Source: Paracoccus chinensis (GTDB lineage: Bacteria; Pseudomonadota; Alphaproteobacteria; Rhodobacterales; Rhodobacteraceae). Taken from it: DNA of 64,000 bases. Below are positions 27,842-37,006 of this stretch, in pieces. A program made the translations under genes and the position numbers. Position 1 is the first letter of the stretch. Each line of letters begins with the position of its first letter. The stretch lies in the NCBI RefSeq assembly GCF_900102885.1, contig NZ_FNGE01000002.1, forward strand, positions 186,001 to 250,000, read 5' to 3'. The notes beneath the pieces are model-generated. The model worked only from the letters and a program-made list of their open reading frames with translations, searched no databases and was not told the origin of the DNA.

Positions 27842-30634
27842 TCAGGCCTCCGCTCGTTCCGCGCCTTCGCGTATCGCCTGTCGCAGCCTGCGTTCAAGGG
27901 CTTCCCGCTTGGGGGCCTGGGTCAGCTTCAGCCCGAAGGCGTCCTTGACGTAGAAGCTGTCCACCACCTGCGCGCCATAGGTGGCGATCACGGCGCTGAC
28001 GATCTGGATGTGGTTGGCGGCCAGCGTCCGCGTCAGGTCGTAAAGCAGGCCGGGCCGGTCGCGGGTGTCGACCTGGATGATCGTGTGGATGTCCGAGCCC
28101 TCGTTATCGAAGGTGATGTGGGTCGGGAAGCGGAAGGCACGGTCGCGCTTCTTGGGCTTGTCGCGTTCGGTCAGGGCGTCGCGCGGCACGACCTCGCCCG
28201 CCAGCGTGCGGAAGATCATGCGCTTGAGCTGGGGCAGGCGGTCGGCGGAATAGGGCTTGCCCTCGGCGTCCTGCACCCAGAAGACGGCGGTCGCATAGCC
28301 GTCGCGCGTGGTGTAGGTCCGCGCGTCCACCACGTTGGCGCCGACCAGTGCAAGCGCCCCTGCCAGGCGCGAGAACAGCCCCGGGTGGTCCGCCATGACG
28401 AAGGCGGCCCGTGTCGCGTCGCGCCGCAGGTCGGGGTCGAGGTCCATGCGGATCTCGTCGGCGGTGATGTCCTTCAGAAGCCGGGCGAAGACCTGCTGCG
28501 TGTCCGTGGGCAGCCCCTGCCAGTAGCTGTCATAATGGCGGGTGGCCTCGGCGCGGATGTCGGCGGCCGCCCAGCCCTGAGCGACCAGCAGGTGGCGCAG
28601 GCTGCGCCGGGCCTCGTCCACGCGCTGCTCGCGGTTGACGTCCTCGAACCCGTTCTCCAGCAGGTCCGCCGTCTGCCGGTGCAGCTTGCGCAGCAGCTCG
28701 GCCTTCCAGTTGTTCCAGGTGGTGGGACCCACCCCGCGGATGTCGCAGACGGTCAGCACCGTCAGCAGGTCCAGCCTGCGCCGCGTCCGCACGGCCTTGG
28801 CGAAGTCGCGCAGCGTGCGCGGGTCCGAGATGTCGCGCTTCTGCGCCACGTCGGACATGACCAGGTGGTTGCGGATCAGCCATTCCACAAGCTGGACCTG
28901 CACCGGCGTCAGCCCCAGCCGCTGGCAGACGCGCCGGGCGATCTGCGCGCCGATGATGGAATGGTCCTCGGGCCGGCCCTTGCCGATGTCGTGCAGCAGG
29001 GTCGCAAGATAGATGACCGTCCGGTCCAGCTTGCCCTCGGCCATGATGGCGCTGACGATGGGCAGGTCCTCGACCAGCTCGCCCCGCTCGATCTGGGCCA
29101 GCGCCGCCACGCACTGGATCAGGTGCTCGTCCACCGTGTAGTGGTGATAGACGTTAAACTGCATCATGGCGACAATGCGTTCGAATTCAGGGATATAGGC
29201 ACCCAGCACGCCCAGCTCGTTCATCCGGCGAAGCGCGCGCTCGGGGTTGCCGTGCTTCAGCAGCAGGTCCAGGAAGATGCGCGCGGCCTCGGGGTCGGAC
29301 CGCACCTGGTCGTCGATGCGATGCAGGTTCTGGGCGACAAGGCGCATCGCCTCGGGATGGATCAGGATGCCGCTGCGCAGGGCTTCCTCGAACAGCCGCA
29401 GGATGTTCAGCGGATCGGCGAAGAAGGCCCGGGGGTCGGCGATGGCCAGCCGCCCGGTTTCCACCTTGAAGCCTGCGGCCACCCGGGGGCGGCGGAAGCG
29501 TTCCAGCAGGGGCGCGCGATACAGGTGGCGCTGTTCCAGGCCGGTCAGGAAGACGCGGGTCAGCTCGCCCACGCGCGTCGCCTGGCGGAAATAGTCCTGC
29601 ATGAAGATCTCGACGCCGCGCCGCCCGCCCGCATCGCGGTATCCCATGCGCGCCGCCACCTCGAGCTGCATGTCGAAGCTGAGCTTTTCCACCGCCCGGC
29701 CGGCGGCCAGGTGCATGTGGCAGCGCACGGCCCACAGGAAATCCTCGGCCGCCCAGAAGGTGGTGTGCTCGGCCCGCGTGAAATGGCCGAGGTCCACCAG
29801 CTCGATCGCCCGGTCCACCTGATGGATGTATTTCGCGATCCAGTAGAGAGTCTGGAGGTCACGCAGCCCGCCCTTGCCCTCCTTGACGTTGGGCTCCAGC
29901 ACGTAGCGCCGGCCGCCCTGGCGGCGGTGGCGGTCCTCGCGCTCTTCCAGCTTGGCCTCGATGAACTGGGGCACGGTGCGGGCGAACAGCTCGGGCCAGA
30001 GCCGCTCGCGCAGGGACTGCGCCAGCACGGCGTCGCCGCAGACCAGCCGGTGTTCCAGCAGGCTGGTGCGGATCACCATGTCCGTCTCGGCCAGGCGGAT
30101 GCATTCGTCCACGGACCGCGTGGCCTGGCCCACCTTCAGCTTGAGGTCCCAAAGCATGTAGAGCATCGATTCGACGACGCTTTCGATCCAGCCGGTGGGC
30201 TTCCACGGCAGCAGGAACAGCAGGTCGATGTCGGAATGCGGCGCCATCTCGCCGCGCCCGTAGCCGCCGACGGCCAGCACGGCCAGCCGCTCGCCCTCGG
30301 TGGGGGACAGGTTCGGATGCAGGCAGTTCGTCGCCACGTGATGGATGGCCCGCACCGTGGCGTCGGTCAGCTGGGCGATGGCGCGGACCGTTTCGCGCCC
30401 CTTGCGGGGGTGGGTGGCAAGTCCCGCGATGATGTCGGCCATGGCCTCGGACCGGGCAGCGGCCAGCCAGGCAACGGTGCGGGCGCGGATCTCGCGCGGG
30501 TCCGCCAGCCCCTTCAGCTCGGCGGTCAGGGCGGCAATCGCCGTGTCGCCGTCGAACAACGGATGCGCCCCGGGCAGGGCCGGGGCGCTCTGGACCGTGC
30601 GGACGGCCGGGTCTTCCTCGTCGTCGGGTCGCAC
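27842..30634 (-). CDS. glnD: Bifunctional PII uridylyltransferase / uridylyl-removing enzyme
   Basis: 930 residues, full length. GlnD adds UMP to PII proteins when glutamine is low and removes it when high, setting nitrogen regulation. Domains in order: nucleotidyltransferase with GGYGRGEMAPHSDIDLL (123-139), the PII-UT helical part, an HD phosphohydrolase domain (LLHDIGKGRPEDHS), and two ACT domains (DHPGLFSRLAGALALVGANV; TRDRPGLLYDLTRTLAANHI). It starts at GTG 30634, 3 bases after the upstream stop. Second gene of the PBP-activator / glnD / murJ operon. Confidence 0.97.
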   Translation of the reverse strand: MRPDDEEDPAVRTVQSAPALPGAHPLFDGDTAIAALTAELKGLADPREIRARTVAWLAAARSEAMADIIAGLATHPRKGRETVRAIAQLTDATVRAIHHVATNCLHPNLSPTEGERLAVLAVGGYGRGEMAPHSDIDLLFLLPWKPTGWIESVVESMLYMLWDLKLKVGQATRSVDECIRLAETDMVIRTSLLEHRLVCGDAVLAQSLRERLWPELFARTVPQFIEAKLEEREDRHRRQGGRRYVLEPNVKEGKGGLRDLQTLYWIAKYIHQVDRAIELVDLGHFTRAEHTTFWAAEDFLWAVRCHMHLAAGRAVEKLSFDMQLEVAARMGYRDAGGRRGVEIFMQDYFRQATRVGELTRVFLTGLEQRHLYRAPLLERFRRPRVAAGFKVETGRLAIADPRAFFADPLNILRLFEEALRSGILIHPEAMRLVAQNLHRIDDQVRSDPEAARIFLDLLLKHGNPERALRRMNELGVLGAYIPEFERIVAMMQFNVYHHYTVDEHLIQCVAALAQIERGELVEDLPIVSAIMAEGKLDRTVIYLATLLHDIGKGRPEDHSIIGAQIARRVCQRLGLTPVQVQLVEWLIRNHLVMSDVAQKRDISDPRTLRDFAKAVRTRRRLDLLTVLTVCDIRGVGPTTWNNWKAELLRKLHRQTADLLENGFEDVNREQRVDEARRSLRHLLVAQGWAAADIRAEATRHYDSYWQGLPTDTQQVFARLLKDITADEIRMDLDPDLRRDATRAAFVMADHPGLFSRLAGALALVGANVVDARTYTTRDGYATAVFWVQDAEGKPYSADRLPQLKRMIFRTLAGEVVPRDALTERDKPKKRDRAFRFPTHITFDNEGSDIHTIIQVDTRDRPGLLYDLTRTLAANHIQIVSAVIATYGAQVVDSFYVKDAFGLKLTQAPKREALERRLRQAIREGAERAEA

Positions 30635-30639
30635 CAGGG

Positions 30640-31839
30640 TCAGAGCCCGGCCCCGCGGAAGCTGGCGCGCGGCGCGTCGATGATGACGAGCTGGCCGTTC
30701 CGCAGCGTGGCGACCGCCAGCTGGCGCTGGTTGCTGCCGTCGGGCAGCAGGCGGAAGGCGCCCTGGACGCCCGCGAAGCCGCCGCTGCGCGTCAGGCCCG
30801 CCGTCGTCACCGCATTGCTGCGGCCCGCCCGGACCGAGGCCGCCACGGCCGAGACGCCGTCATAGGCGAGCGTGGCGAATTCATGCGGCGTTTCGCCGAA
30901 GGCCGCCTGGTAGCGGCGGTTGAACTCGGCGATGCGGGACAGGTCGGGGACGGCGAACCAGCCGTTCTGCATCTGCGGCAGGCGGGCGCGGTCGCCGGGC
31001 ACGTCCCAGCGCGTCAGACCCATCAACTGGATGGACTGGCTGCTCAGGCCCACGTTGGCCAGCGCGCCCGTGATCTCGGGCAGGACGGCGGTGTTGTTGC
31101 CGGTCAGGAAGATCGCCTGCGCCTGATTGGCGGCGGCGGCCTGGGCGATGGTGGGGGCGATGCGGTCCATCTCGGCCCGCGTGGGGCCGTGACCCGTCTT
31201 GCCGACCAAGGTGGCGCGGTTGCGGGCGATGGCGCCCTCGATCGCGGCGCCGCCGATCTGGCCTGCCACGTCTGTCTCGTGCACGATCAGGAAGCGGCGC
31301 AGACCCTGGGCTACGCCATAGGACACCAGCCGGTTGGCGGTGTTCGAGAAGGTGTTACCCAGCACGAACAGGTTGCCGCCCGCGATGTCGGCGTTGTTCG
31401 AGAAGGACAGCACGTTCACCCGTCCCCGCACGGCATTGCCGACCGCGTTGGCCGATTCCGCGTGCAGCGGACCCACGATGATCTTGGCGCCTTCGGACAC
31501 CGCCCGGTTCGCCTCGCGCACGGCAAGGCCCGCGTCGTCGCCGGTCTCGTAGACGCGAAGGTCGATCCGCGCGCCCTGCGCGTCGGCCACGGCCATCCGC
31601 GCCGCATTTGCCATGGACCGCGCCATGTAGTCGTAATTCGGGTCCCCCGATCCGCCCGGCACCAGCAGCGCCACCTGGACAGGCTGCGAGGGGTCGATCG
31701 TGGGCCCCGTCTGCGGCCCCGTGGCCTGCTGCTCGACGGGTTCGCAGGCGGCCAGGGCGGCGGCGGCCACCAGGGCGGCCACGCGCATCAGCGGACGCCG
31801 CCAGCCCGCGGGGCCAAGGCGCAGGGGAATGGAGAGCAT
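30640..31839 (-). CDS. Penicillin-binding-protein activator-like lipoprotein
   Basis: 399-residue lipoprotein with a periplasmic-binding-protein fold (LpoA C-domain / Leu-Ile-Val-binding superfamily). The lipobox LAAC puts the lipidated Cys at residue 32. The fold begins QVALLVPGGSGDPNYDYMARSM and includes IIVGPLHAESANAVG and FATLAYDGVSAVAAS. In this family members activate peptidoglycan synthases or bind amino acids; no ABC permease is nearby, which favours the first. The start at 31839 follows AGGGAATCACC. It is divergent from rsmI, a common arrangement. Confidence 0.85.
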   Translation of the reverse strand: MLSIPLRLGPAGWRRPLMRVAALVAAAALAACEPVEQQATGPQTGPTIDPSQPVQVALLVPGGSGDPNYDYMARSMANAARMAVADAQGARIDLRVYETGDDAGLAVREANRAVSEGAKIIVGPLHAESANAVGNAVRGRVNVLSFSNNADIAGGNLFVLGNTFSNTANRLVSYGVAQGLRRFLIVHETDVAGQIGGAAIEGAIARNRATLVGKTGHGPTRAEMDRIAPTIAQAAAANQAQAIFLTGNNTAVLPEITGALANVGLSSQSIQLMGLTRWDVPGDRARLPQMQNGWFAVPDLSRIAEFNRRYQAAFGETPHEFATLAYDGVSAVAASVRAGRSNAVTTAGLTRSGGFAGVQGAFRLLPDGSNQRQLAVATLRNGQLVIIDAPRASFRGAGL

Positions 31840-31940
31840 GGGTGATTCCCTTGTTCTGGGGTGCCGGTTCGGGCGGAAGGGTAGCCACAGACCCACCGGC
31901 GTGGCAACCTGACGGACCGGCAGGCGAAGGGAACGGCAGG

Positions 31941-32876
31941 ATGGACATTGATGACGACGGACCCGGCCCGGCAGAGGGCGCGCGGGTGCTGACGGCCTCG
32001 GTGCTGGCGGCAAGGCTCGACCCCGGGCTCTACCTCGTCGCCACGCCCATCGGAACGGCGCGGGACATCACGCTGCGGGCGCTGGACGTGCTGAACGCGG
32101 CCGACCTGCTGGCGGCCGAGGACACGCGCACCCTGCGCCACCTGATGTCGATCCACGGCATTCCCCTGCGCGGGCGGCGCATCCTGGCCTATCACGACCA
32201 CAACGCCGACCGCGCCCGACCCGCGATCCTGCAGGCGGTGGAAGGCGGGCAGTCGGTCGCCTATTGCTCGGACGCGGGCACGCCGCTGGTGGCGGACCCG
32301 GGCTTCCGGCTGTCGCGCGACGTGGCGCAGGCGGGCGGGCGCGTTCATGCGGTCCCCGGCGCCTCGGCCCTGCTGGCGGCATTGACGGTTGCCGGGATGC
32401 CGACCGACCGCTTCCTTTTTGCGGGCTTCGCACCCTCGCAGAAGGGCGCGCGGCGGCGCTGGCTGGAGACCCAGGCGCGGCTGGACGCGACGGTGGTGAT
32501 CTTTGAAAGCCCCCGTCGCGTTAAGGATATGTTGAGAGATCTGTGCGAGATCGATGGGGACCGTGATATCGCGGTCTGCAGGGAGCTGACCAAGAAGTTC
32601 GAGGAAGTGCTGCGCGGCCCGGCGCAGTCGGTGATGGAGAGCGTCCCCGAAGAAGGGCTGCGGGGCGAGATCGTGGTGGTCATGGCGCCAGGCGGCGCCG
32701 TGGTGGCGGATGACGATGCCGTGCGCGCGGCGCTGGCCGAGCGGGCGGGGCGGATGAGCCTGCGGGATGCGGCGGCCGAGGTCGCGGCGGCGGCGGGGCG
32801 CCCGCGCAAGGACGTGTATCGCATGGCGCTGGCCATGCAGGAGGAGCGGGACGATGACGATCATGCCCTGGATTGA
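31941..32876 (+). CDS. rsmI: 16S rRNA 2'-O-ribose C1402 methyltransferase
   Basis: 311 residues. RsmI methylates the ribose of C1402 in the decoding centre using S-adenosylmethionine. The tetrapyrrole-methylase fold is seen from LYLVATPIGTARDITLRAL through AEDTRTLRHLMSIHGI, YCSDAGTPLVADPGFRL and VPGASALLAALTVAGMP, with FESPRRV and CRELTKKFEE. The start ATG 31941 gives a slightly extended acidic N-terminus (DIDDDG). It overlaps yraN by 23 bases. Confidence 0.96.
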   Translation: MDIDDDGPGPAEGARVLTASVLAARLDPGLYLVATPIGTARDITLRALDVLNAADLLAAEDTRTLRHLMSIHGIPLRGRRILAYHDHNADRARPAILQAVEGGQSVAYCSDAGTPLVADPGFRLSRDVAQAGGRVHAVPGASALLAALTVAGMPTDRFLFAGFAPSQKGARRRWLETQARLDATVVIFESPRRVKDMLRDLCEIDGDRDIAVCRELTKKFEEVLRGPAQSVMESVPEEGLRGEIVVVMAPGGAVVADDDAVRAALAERAGRMSLRDAAAEVAAAAGRPRKDVYRMALAMQEERDDDDHALD

Positions 32877-33276
32877 GGCGGGACGGCCCGCGCTCCGGCG
32901 GCCTTCGCATTTCCGCGTCGCCCGTGGCGTCGCCGCCCATGCCAGCGGCCACGCGGCCGAGCGGCGGGTGGCCGAACGCTATGCCGCGCGCGGCTGCACG
33001 ATCTTGGAGCGCTGCTGGCGCAGCCCGGCCGGAGAGGTCGACCTGATCCTGCGCGACGGCGAAGCGGTCGTCTTCGTCGAGGTCAAGAAATCCGAAACCC
33101 ATGACATCGCCGCCCAGCGCATCTCGCGCCGGCAGATGGACCGCATCTGCCAGGCCGCGCTGCTGTACACCGACCACCTGCCCACGGGTGGGCTGACCGA
33201 GTTGCGCTTCGACGCGGCGCTGGTGGATGCGGACGGCCGGATCCAGATCGTGGAGAACGCCTTCGGCCCGAACTGA
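32854..33276 (+). CDS. yraN: YraN family (UPF0102) nuclease-fold protein
   Basis: 140 residues with the restriction-endonuclease-like core of UPF0102: AAERRVAERYAARG, GEVDLILRDGEAVVFVEVKK (Asp...Glu-x-Lys triad) and RRQMDRICQAALLYT. The function of the family is not established; a Holliday-junction or DNA-processing role has been suggested from the fold. The start at 32854 follows GAGGAGCGGGACG and lies inside rsmI. The rsmI-yraN pairing is widespread. Confidence 0.92.
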   Translation: MTIMPWIEAGRPALRRPSHFRVARGVAAHASGHAAERRVAERYAARGCTILERCWRSPAGEVDLILRDGEAVVFVEVKKSETHDIAAQRISRRQMDRICQAALLYTDHLPTGGLTELRFDAALVDADGRIQIVENAFGPN

Positions 33277-33348
33277 CCGCCCGGCTTGCATCGCCCCTTG
33301 GCGCGGGCCAGAACCGGGGGCGAGTTCAAACCCAGCCCGGAGCCGACG

Positions 33349-34299
33349 ATGCCCCTCAAGGTCGCCCTGCAGATGGACCCGATCGAGAATGTCTCGATCT
33401 CGGCCGATTCCACCTTCCGGCTGGGGCTCGAGGCCGAGGCGCGGGGGCACAGCCTGTTCCAGTACACGCCCGATGGGCTGATCTTCGACGAGGGAAAGCT
33501 GTTCGCCCGTGGCCGCGACGTGACCCTGCGGCGGGAACAGGGCAACCACGTCAGCTTCGGCGAGTGGCGCACAGCCGAACTGACCGAGTTCGATGTCGTC
33601 TGGCTGCGCCAGGACCCGCCCTTCGACATGGGCTATGTCACAACCACCCACCTTCTGGACCGCATCCATCCCAGGGTGCTGGTGGTGAACGATCCCTTCT
33701 GGGTCCGCAACTCGCCCGAGAAGCTCTTCGTGCTGGACTTCCCCGACCTGACGCCGCCCACGATGATCGCCCGCGACGTCGAGGCGATCCGCGCCTTCCG
33801 CCAGCGCCATGACGAGATCATCATCAAGCCGCTTTACGGCAACGGCGGGGCAGGGGTCTTCCACCTGCCGCAGGCCGACGCGAACCTGTCGGCGCTGCTT
33901 GAACTCTTCGGCGGCATCAACCGCGAGCCGGTGATCGTTCAGAAATACCTGCCCGCCGTGATCAAGGGCGACAAGCGCGTCATCCTGGTGGACGGCGAAC
34001 CGGTCGGCGCCATCAACCGCATCCCCGCGCAAGGCGAGGCCCGGTCCAACATGCATGTCGGCGGCCGCCCCGAAAAGGTCGGCCTGACCGAGCGCGAGCG
34101 CGAGATCTGCGCCACCATCGGCCCGGTCCTGCGTGAGAAGGGCCTCATCTTCGTCGGCATCGACGTGATCGACGGCTGGCTGACCGAGATCAACGTGACC
34201 TCGCCGACCGGCATCCAGGAACTGGAACGCTTCGATGGCATCAACGCCGCCGCCCTGATCTGGGAGGCCATCGAGCGCCGCCGCGCCGCCCAGGGCTGA
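33349..34299 (+). CDS. gshB: Glutathione synthetase
   Basis: 316 residues, the usual bacterial GshB length. It joins gamma-glutamylcysteine and glycine with ATP. ATP-grasp features: [20 protein letters not shown] (N-domain), [15 protein letters not shown] (ATP loop), [20 protein letters not shown], and [14 protein letters not shown] (Mg ligands). The start at 33349 has GGAGCCGACG upstream. It ends with a strong terminator, after which the catabolic cluster begins. Confidence 0.97.
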   Translation: MPLKVALQMDPIENVSISADSTFRLGLEAEARGHSLFQYTPDGLIFDEGKLFARGRDVTLRREQGNHVSFGEWRTAELTEFDVVWLRQDPPFDMGYVTTTHLLDRIHPRVLVVNDPFWVRNSPEKLFVLDFPDLTPPTMIARDVEAIRAFRQRHDEIIIKPLYGNGGAGVFHLPQADANLSALLELFGGINREPVIVQKYLPAVIKGDKRVILVDGEPVGAINRIPAQGEARSNMHVGGRPEKVGLTEREREICATIGPVLREKGLIFVGIDVIDGWLTEINVTSPTGIQELERFDGINAAALIWEAIERRRAAQG

Positions 34300-34324
34300 G
34301 GGCGAACGGAACACTGACGCCCCG

Positions 34325-34357
34325 AAGGGTCAGGCCCGGATCGCGCCTGACCCTTTT
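34325..34357 (+). terminator. Rho-independent terminator of gshB
   Basis: An 11-bp perfect stem (AAGGGTCAGGC with GCCTGACCCTT) followed by TTGCTTTT. It marks the boundary between the housekeeping genes and the catabolic operon. Confidence 0.9.
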
Positions 34358-34384
34358 GCTTTTCGACAAGCTGCAACATCGGAG

Positions 34385-34429
34385 TTGACAGAAAGATCGA
34401 ACCGTTCCAAAGACATTGGAACGGTCCAA
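34385..34429 (+). promoter_or_regulatory. Promoter and LacI-type operator region of the catabolic operon
   Basis: A consensus -35 box TTGACA (34385-34390) is followed by a perfect 10-bp inverted repeat, ACCGTTCCAA (34401-34410) and TTGGAACGGT (34416-34425), with a 5-base spacer. The right half also begins a 14-base palindrome-like site TTGGAACGGTCCAA (34416-34429) with the central CG typical of LacI-family operators; the left half forms a similar site reading the other way. The repeats overlap the expected -10 and start region, as for a repressor. The obvious candidate repressor is the LacI protein at 48592. No good -10 box is visible. Confidence 0.7.
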
Positions 34430-34442
34430 ATGGAGGATGCGG

Positions 34443-35435
34443 ATGCGTTGGGGCCTGATCGGCGCGAGCAACATCGCCGCCACGCAGATGATCGATGCCA
34501 TCCGGGCGAGCGGAGGAGAGATCGCCTCGGTCCTGTCAGGCGATAGCCGGCGCGGGCAGGACTTTGCCGCGCGCCACGGGATCGCAGCCAGCACAACGGA
34601 ACTCAACAGCCTGCTGGACGGAGTGGATGCCGTCTACATCTCGACCACCAATGAAAAGCATTTCCCGCAGGCCATGGCGGCCATCTCGGCGGGCAAGCAT
34701 GTGCTTTGCGAAAAGCCGCTCGCGATGAACGTGGCGGATGCCGTGACGATGGTCGCCGCCGCCCGTCAGGCAGGGCTGGTCTTCGGCACCAACCACCATC
34801 TGCGCAACGCGGGCAGCCACCTTGCCATCCGCGACGCCATCCGTGCGGGCCGGATCGGGCGCGTGCAGAGCGTCCGCGTCTTTCACGCGGTCCAGCTTCC
34901 TGCTCATCTTCAGGGCTGGCGCGTCGACAACCCGGCCGCGGGCGGCGGGGTGATCCCCGATATCGTCGTGCACGACGCCGACACCGTCCGCTTCCACCTG
35001 GACGAGAACCCGGCCGAGGTCGTGGCCATGACCGCCGACGCGGGCCTGGGCGCGGGGGTCGAGGACAACGTCATGTCTATCTGGTCCATGCCCTCGGGCG
35101 CGCAGGTCATGGCCCATGAAAGCTTCACCCATGGCTTCGCGGGCACGGGGATCGAGATCCACGGCACCGAGGGGTCGATTTTCGCCCGCAACGTCATGAC
35201 CGGCCGCCCGGTGGGCGAGGTCACGCTGGTCACGCAGACGGGCACCGAGGCGATCCCCTTCGAGGACCACAACCTTTACCACCGCAGCGTCCGCCTGTTC
35301 ACCGAGGCCGCGCAGGGCCGGGGCCGCCCGGCGGCGGATGGCGAGGACGGGGTCCGCTCGCTTGCCGTGGCGCTGGCCGTGGCCGAGGCTGCCCGCACCG
35401 GCCGCCGCATCCCCGTTGATTACGGAGGGATCTGA
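34443..35435 (+). CDS. Gfo/Idh/MocA oxidoreductase, 1,5-anhydro-D-fructose reductase-like
   Basis: 330-residue NAD(P)-dependent sugar oxidoreductase. The Rossmann motif is WGLIGASNIA (3-12); the Gfo/Idh catalytic Lys is in CEKPLAMN (EKP, 90-92). From memory the blocks FGTNHHLRNAGSHLAIRDAI, VFHAVQLPAHLQGWR and GGGVIPDIVVHDADT closely resemble the 1,5-anhydro-D-fructose reductase of Sinorhizobium morelense, which reduces a keto-anhydrosugar with NADPH. A related 2- or 3-keto sugar could be the real substrate. The start at 34443 has GGAGG 6 bases upstream; the Met at 34437 is too close. First gene of the operon, overlapping the next by one base. Confidence 0.87.
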   Translation: MRWGLIGASNIAATQMIDAIRASGGEIASVLSGDSRRGQDFAARHGIAASTTELNSLLDGVDAVYISTTNEKHFPQAMAAISAGKHVLCEKPLAMNVADAVTMVAAARQAGLVFGTNHHLRNAGSHLAIRDAIRAGRIGRVQSVRVFHAVQLPAHLQGWRVDNPAAGGGVIPDIVVHDADTVRFHLDENPAEVVAMTADAGLGAGVEDNVMSIWSMPSGAQVMAHESFTHGFAGTGIEIHGTEGSIFARNVMTGRPVGEVTLVTQTGTEAIPFEDHNLYHRSVRLFTEAAQGRGRPAADGEDGVRSLAVALAVAEAARTGRRIPVDYGGI

Positions 35436-37006
35436 TGGCCCGGATCGTTTCCGCCGCCGAGGCCGTGGCGCAGATCGGGGATGACGCGGTCGTCAGCGTC
35501 TCCTCCTCCTCGGCGCTGGGCTGTCCCGACGCGGTGCTGGCCGCATTGGGCGAGCGGTTCCGCGATGAAGGCCATCCGCGCGGCCTGACCACGCTGCACC
35601 CCATCGCGGCGGGCGACATGTATGGCGTCAAGGGCATGGACCACCTAGCGCAGGACGGGCTGCTGGACCGGGTGCTGGCGGGCTCCTACCCCTCGGGACC
35701 GTCCTCGCTGCCGATGCCGGACATCTGGCGCATGGTGGTGGAAAACCGGGTCAAGGCCTACAACGTGCCCTCGGGGATCATGTTCGACATGCACCGCGAC
35801 GTGGCCGCGCGCCGTCCGGGCGTGCTGACGCAGGTGGGCCTGGACACCTTTGTCGATCCCCTCCGGCAGGGCTGCGCCATGAACGAGGCCGCCGCGGCCC
35901 ACCCCATTGTCCACCGGCAGGACTTCGGGGGCCAGACCTGGCTGCATTTCCCCAACATCGTGCCCCATGTCTGCATCCTGCGCGCCACCACCGCCGACGA
36001 GAACGGCAACCTGACCTATGAGCACGAGGGCGCCTATCTGGGCGGGCTCGACCAGGCCATCGCCACGCGCAACCACCGCGGACTGGTGATCGCGCAGGTC
36101 AAGCGGGTGACGGCGGCAGGCTCGCTGCGGCCCCATGACGTCCATGTGCCGGGGCATCTCGTGGATTTGGTCGTGGTCGCGCCAGACCAGTGGCAGACGA
36201 CCGAGACGCCCTATGATCCCGCCATCTCGGGCGAGATCATGCGGCCCTGGTCCAGCTTTACGGTCGCCGAGCACGGGGTCGAGAAGGTCATCGCCCGCCG
36301 CGCCGCGATGGAACTGCGGCGGGGCCAGACGGCGAACCTCGGCTTCGGCATCTCGGCGCTGGTTCCCCGCATCCTGCTGGAGGCGGGCGAGCCGCAGGCG
36401 GTCACCTGGGCCATCGAGCAGGGCGCCGTGGGCGGGATGCCCCTGACCGGCTTCGCCTTCGGCTGCGCGTCCAACGCCTTCGGCTTCGTGCCCTCGCCCA
36501 ACCAGTTCACCTATTTCCAGGGCGGCGGCTTCGACATGTCCTTCCTGTCCTTCCTCGAAGTGGACCGGCAGGGCAACGTGAACGTGTCCAAGCTGGGCAA
36601 GAAGCCCTATCTGACCGCCGGCTGCGGCGGCTTCGTGGACATCACGGCCAACGCCCGCAAGCTGGTCTTTTCCGGCTTCTTCGAGGCTGCGGCCGAACTG
36701 GACCTGTCACCGGATGGGCTGCGGGTCACCAAGCCCGGCCGCTTCACCAAGATGGTGGACGAGGTCGAGCACGTGACCTTCTCGGGTCGCAGGGCACTCG
36801 AACTGGGGCAGGACGTCCTTTACGTCACCGAGCGCTGCGTCATGCGCCTGACGCCCGAGGGGCTGGTGGCCGTCGAGATCATGCCGGGGATGGAGCCCGA
36901 GCGCGACATCGTCGGTGCCTCGCAGGGCCGCGTCCGCATCGCCCCCGACGCGCGCCCCATGCCGCTGTCGCTGCTGGCCGAGGGTCCCATGGAGCTTGCG
37001 CTGTGA
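35435..37006 (+). CDS. Family I CoA-transferase (acyl-CoA:acetate/3-ketoacid type)
   Basis: 523 residues, fused alpha and beta halves as in YdiF and propionate CoA-transferase. The likely catalytic Glu, which carries CoA as a thioester, is E328 in AIEQGAVGGMP. N-half features: DDAVVSVSSSSALGCPDAVL and PHVCILRATTADENGNLTYE. The reaction moves CoA from an acyl-CoA donor to a carboxylate. The start overlaps the previous stop (TGATG) with GGAGGGA upstream, and a GTG-TGA overlap joins it to the crotonase gene, so the three first genes are translationally linked. The acid substrate is unknown. Confidence 0.88.
   Translation: MARIVSAAEAVAQIGDDAVVSVSSSSALGCPDAVLAALGERFRDEGHPRGLTTLHPIAAGDMYGVKGMDHLAQDGLLDRVLAGSYPSGPSSLPMPDIWRMVVENRVKAYNVPSGIMFDMHRDVAARRPGVLTQVGLDTFVDPLRQGCAMNEAAAAHPIVHRQDFGGQTWLHFPNIVPHVCILRATTADENGNLTYEHEGAYLGGLDQAIATRNHRGLVIAQVKRVTAAGSLRPHDVHVPGHLVDLVVVAPDQWQTTETPYDPAISGEIMRPWSSFTVAEHGVEKVIARRAAMELRRGQTANLGFGISALVPRILLEAGEPQAVTWAIEQGAVGGMPLTGFAFGCASNAFGFVPSPNQFTYFQGGGFDMSFLSFLEVDRQGNVNVSKLGKKPYLTAGCGGFVDITANARKLVFSGFFEAAAELDLSPDGLRVTKPGRFTKMVDEVEHVTFSGRRALELGQDVLYVTERCVMRLTPEGLVAVEIMPGMEPERDIVGASQGRVRIAPDARPMPLSLLAEGPMELAL

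Noticed and set aside
27440..30865. A plus-strand open frame of about 1140 codons opposite glnD and murJ
   Set aside because: It mirrors two unmistakable minus-strand genes; its translation is Arg/Gly/His/Gln-rich with no motif. Long antisense frames are expected at this G+C content.
36361..37006. CoA-transferase/crotonase genes as a standard fatty-acid or ketone-body operon
   Set aside because: No thiolase, acyl-CoA dehydrogenase or FadB-type gene is present; everything around is sugar metabolism.
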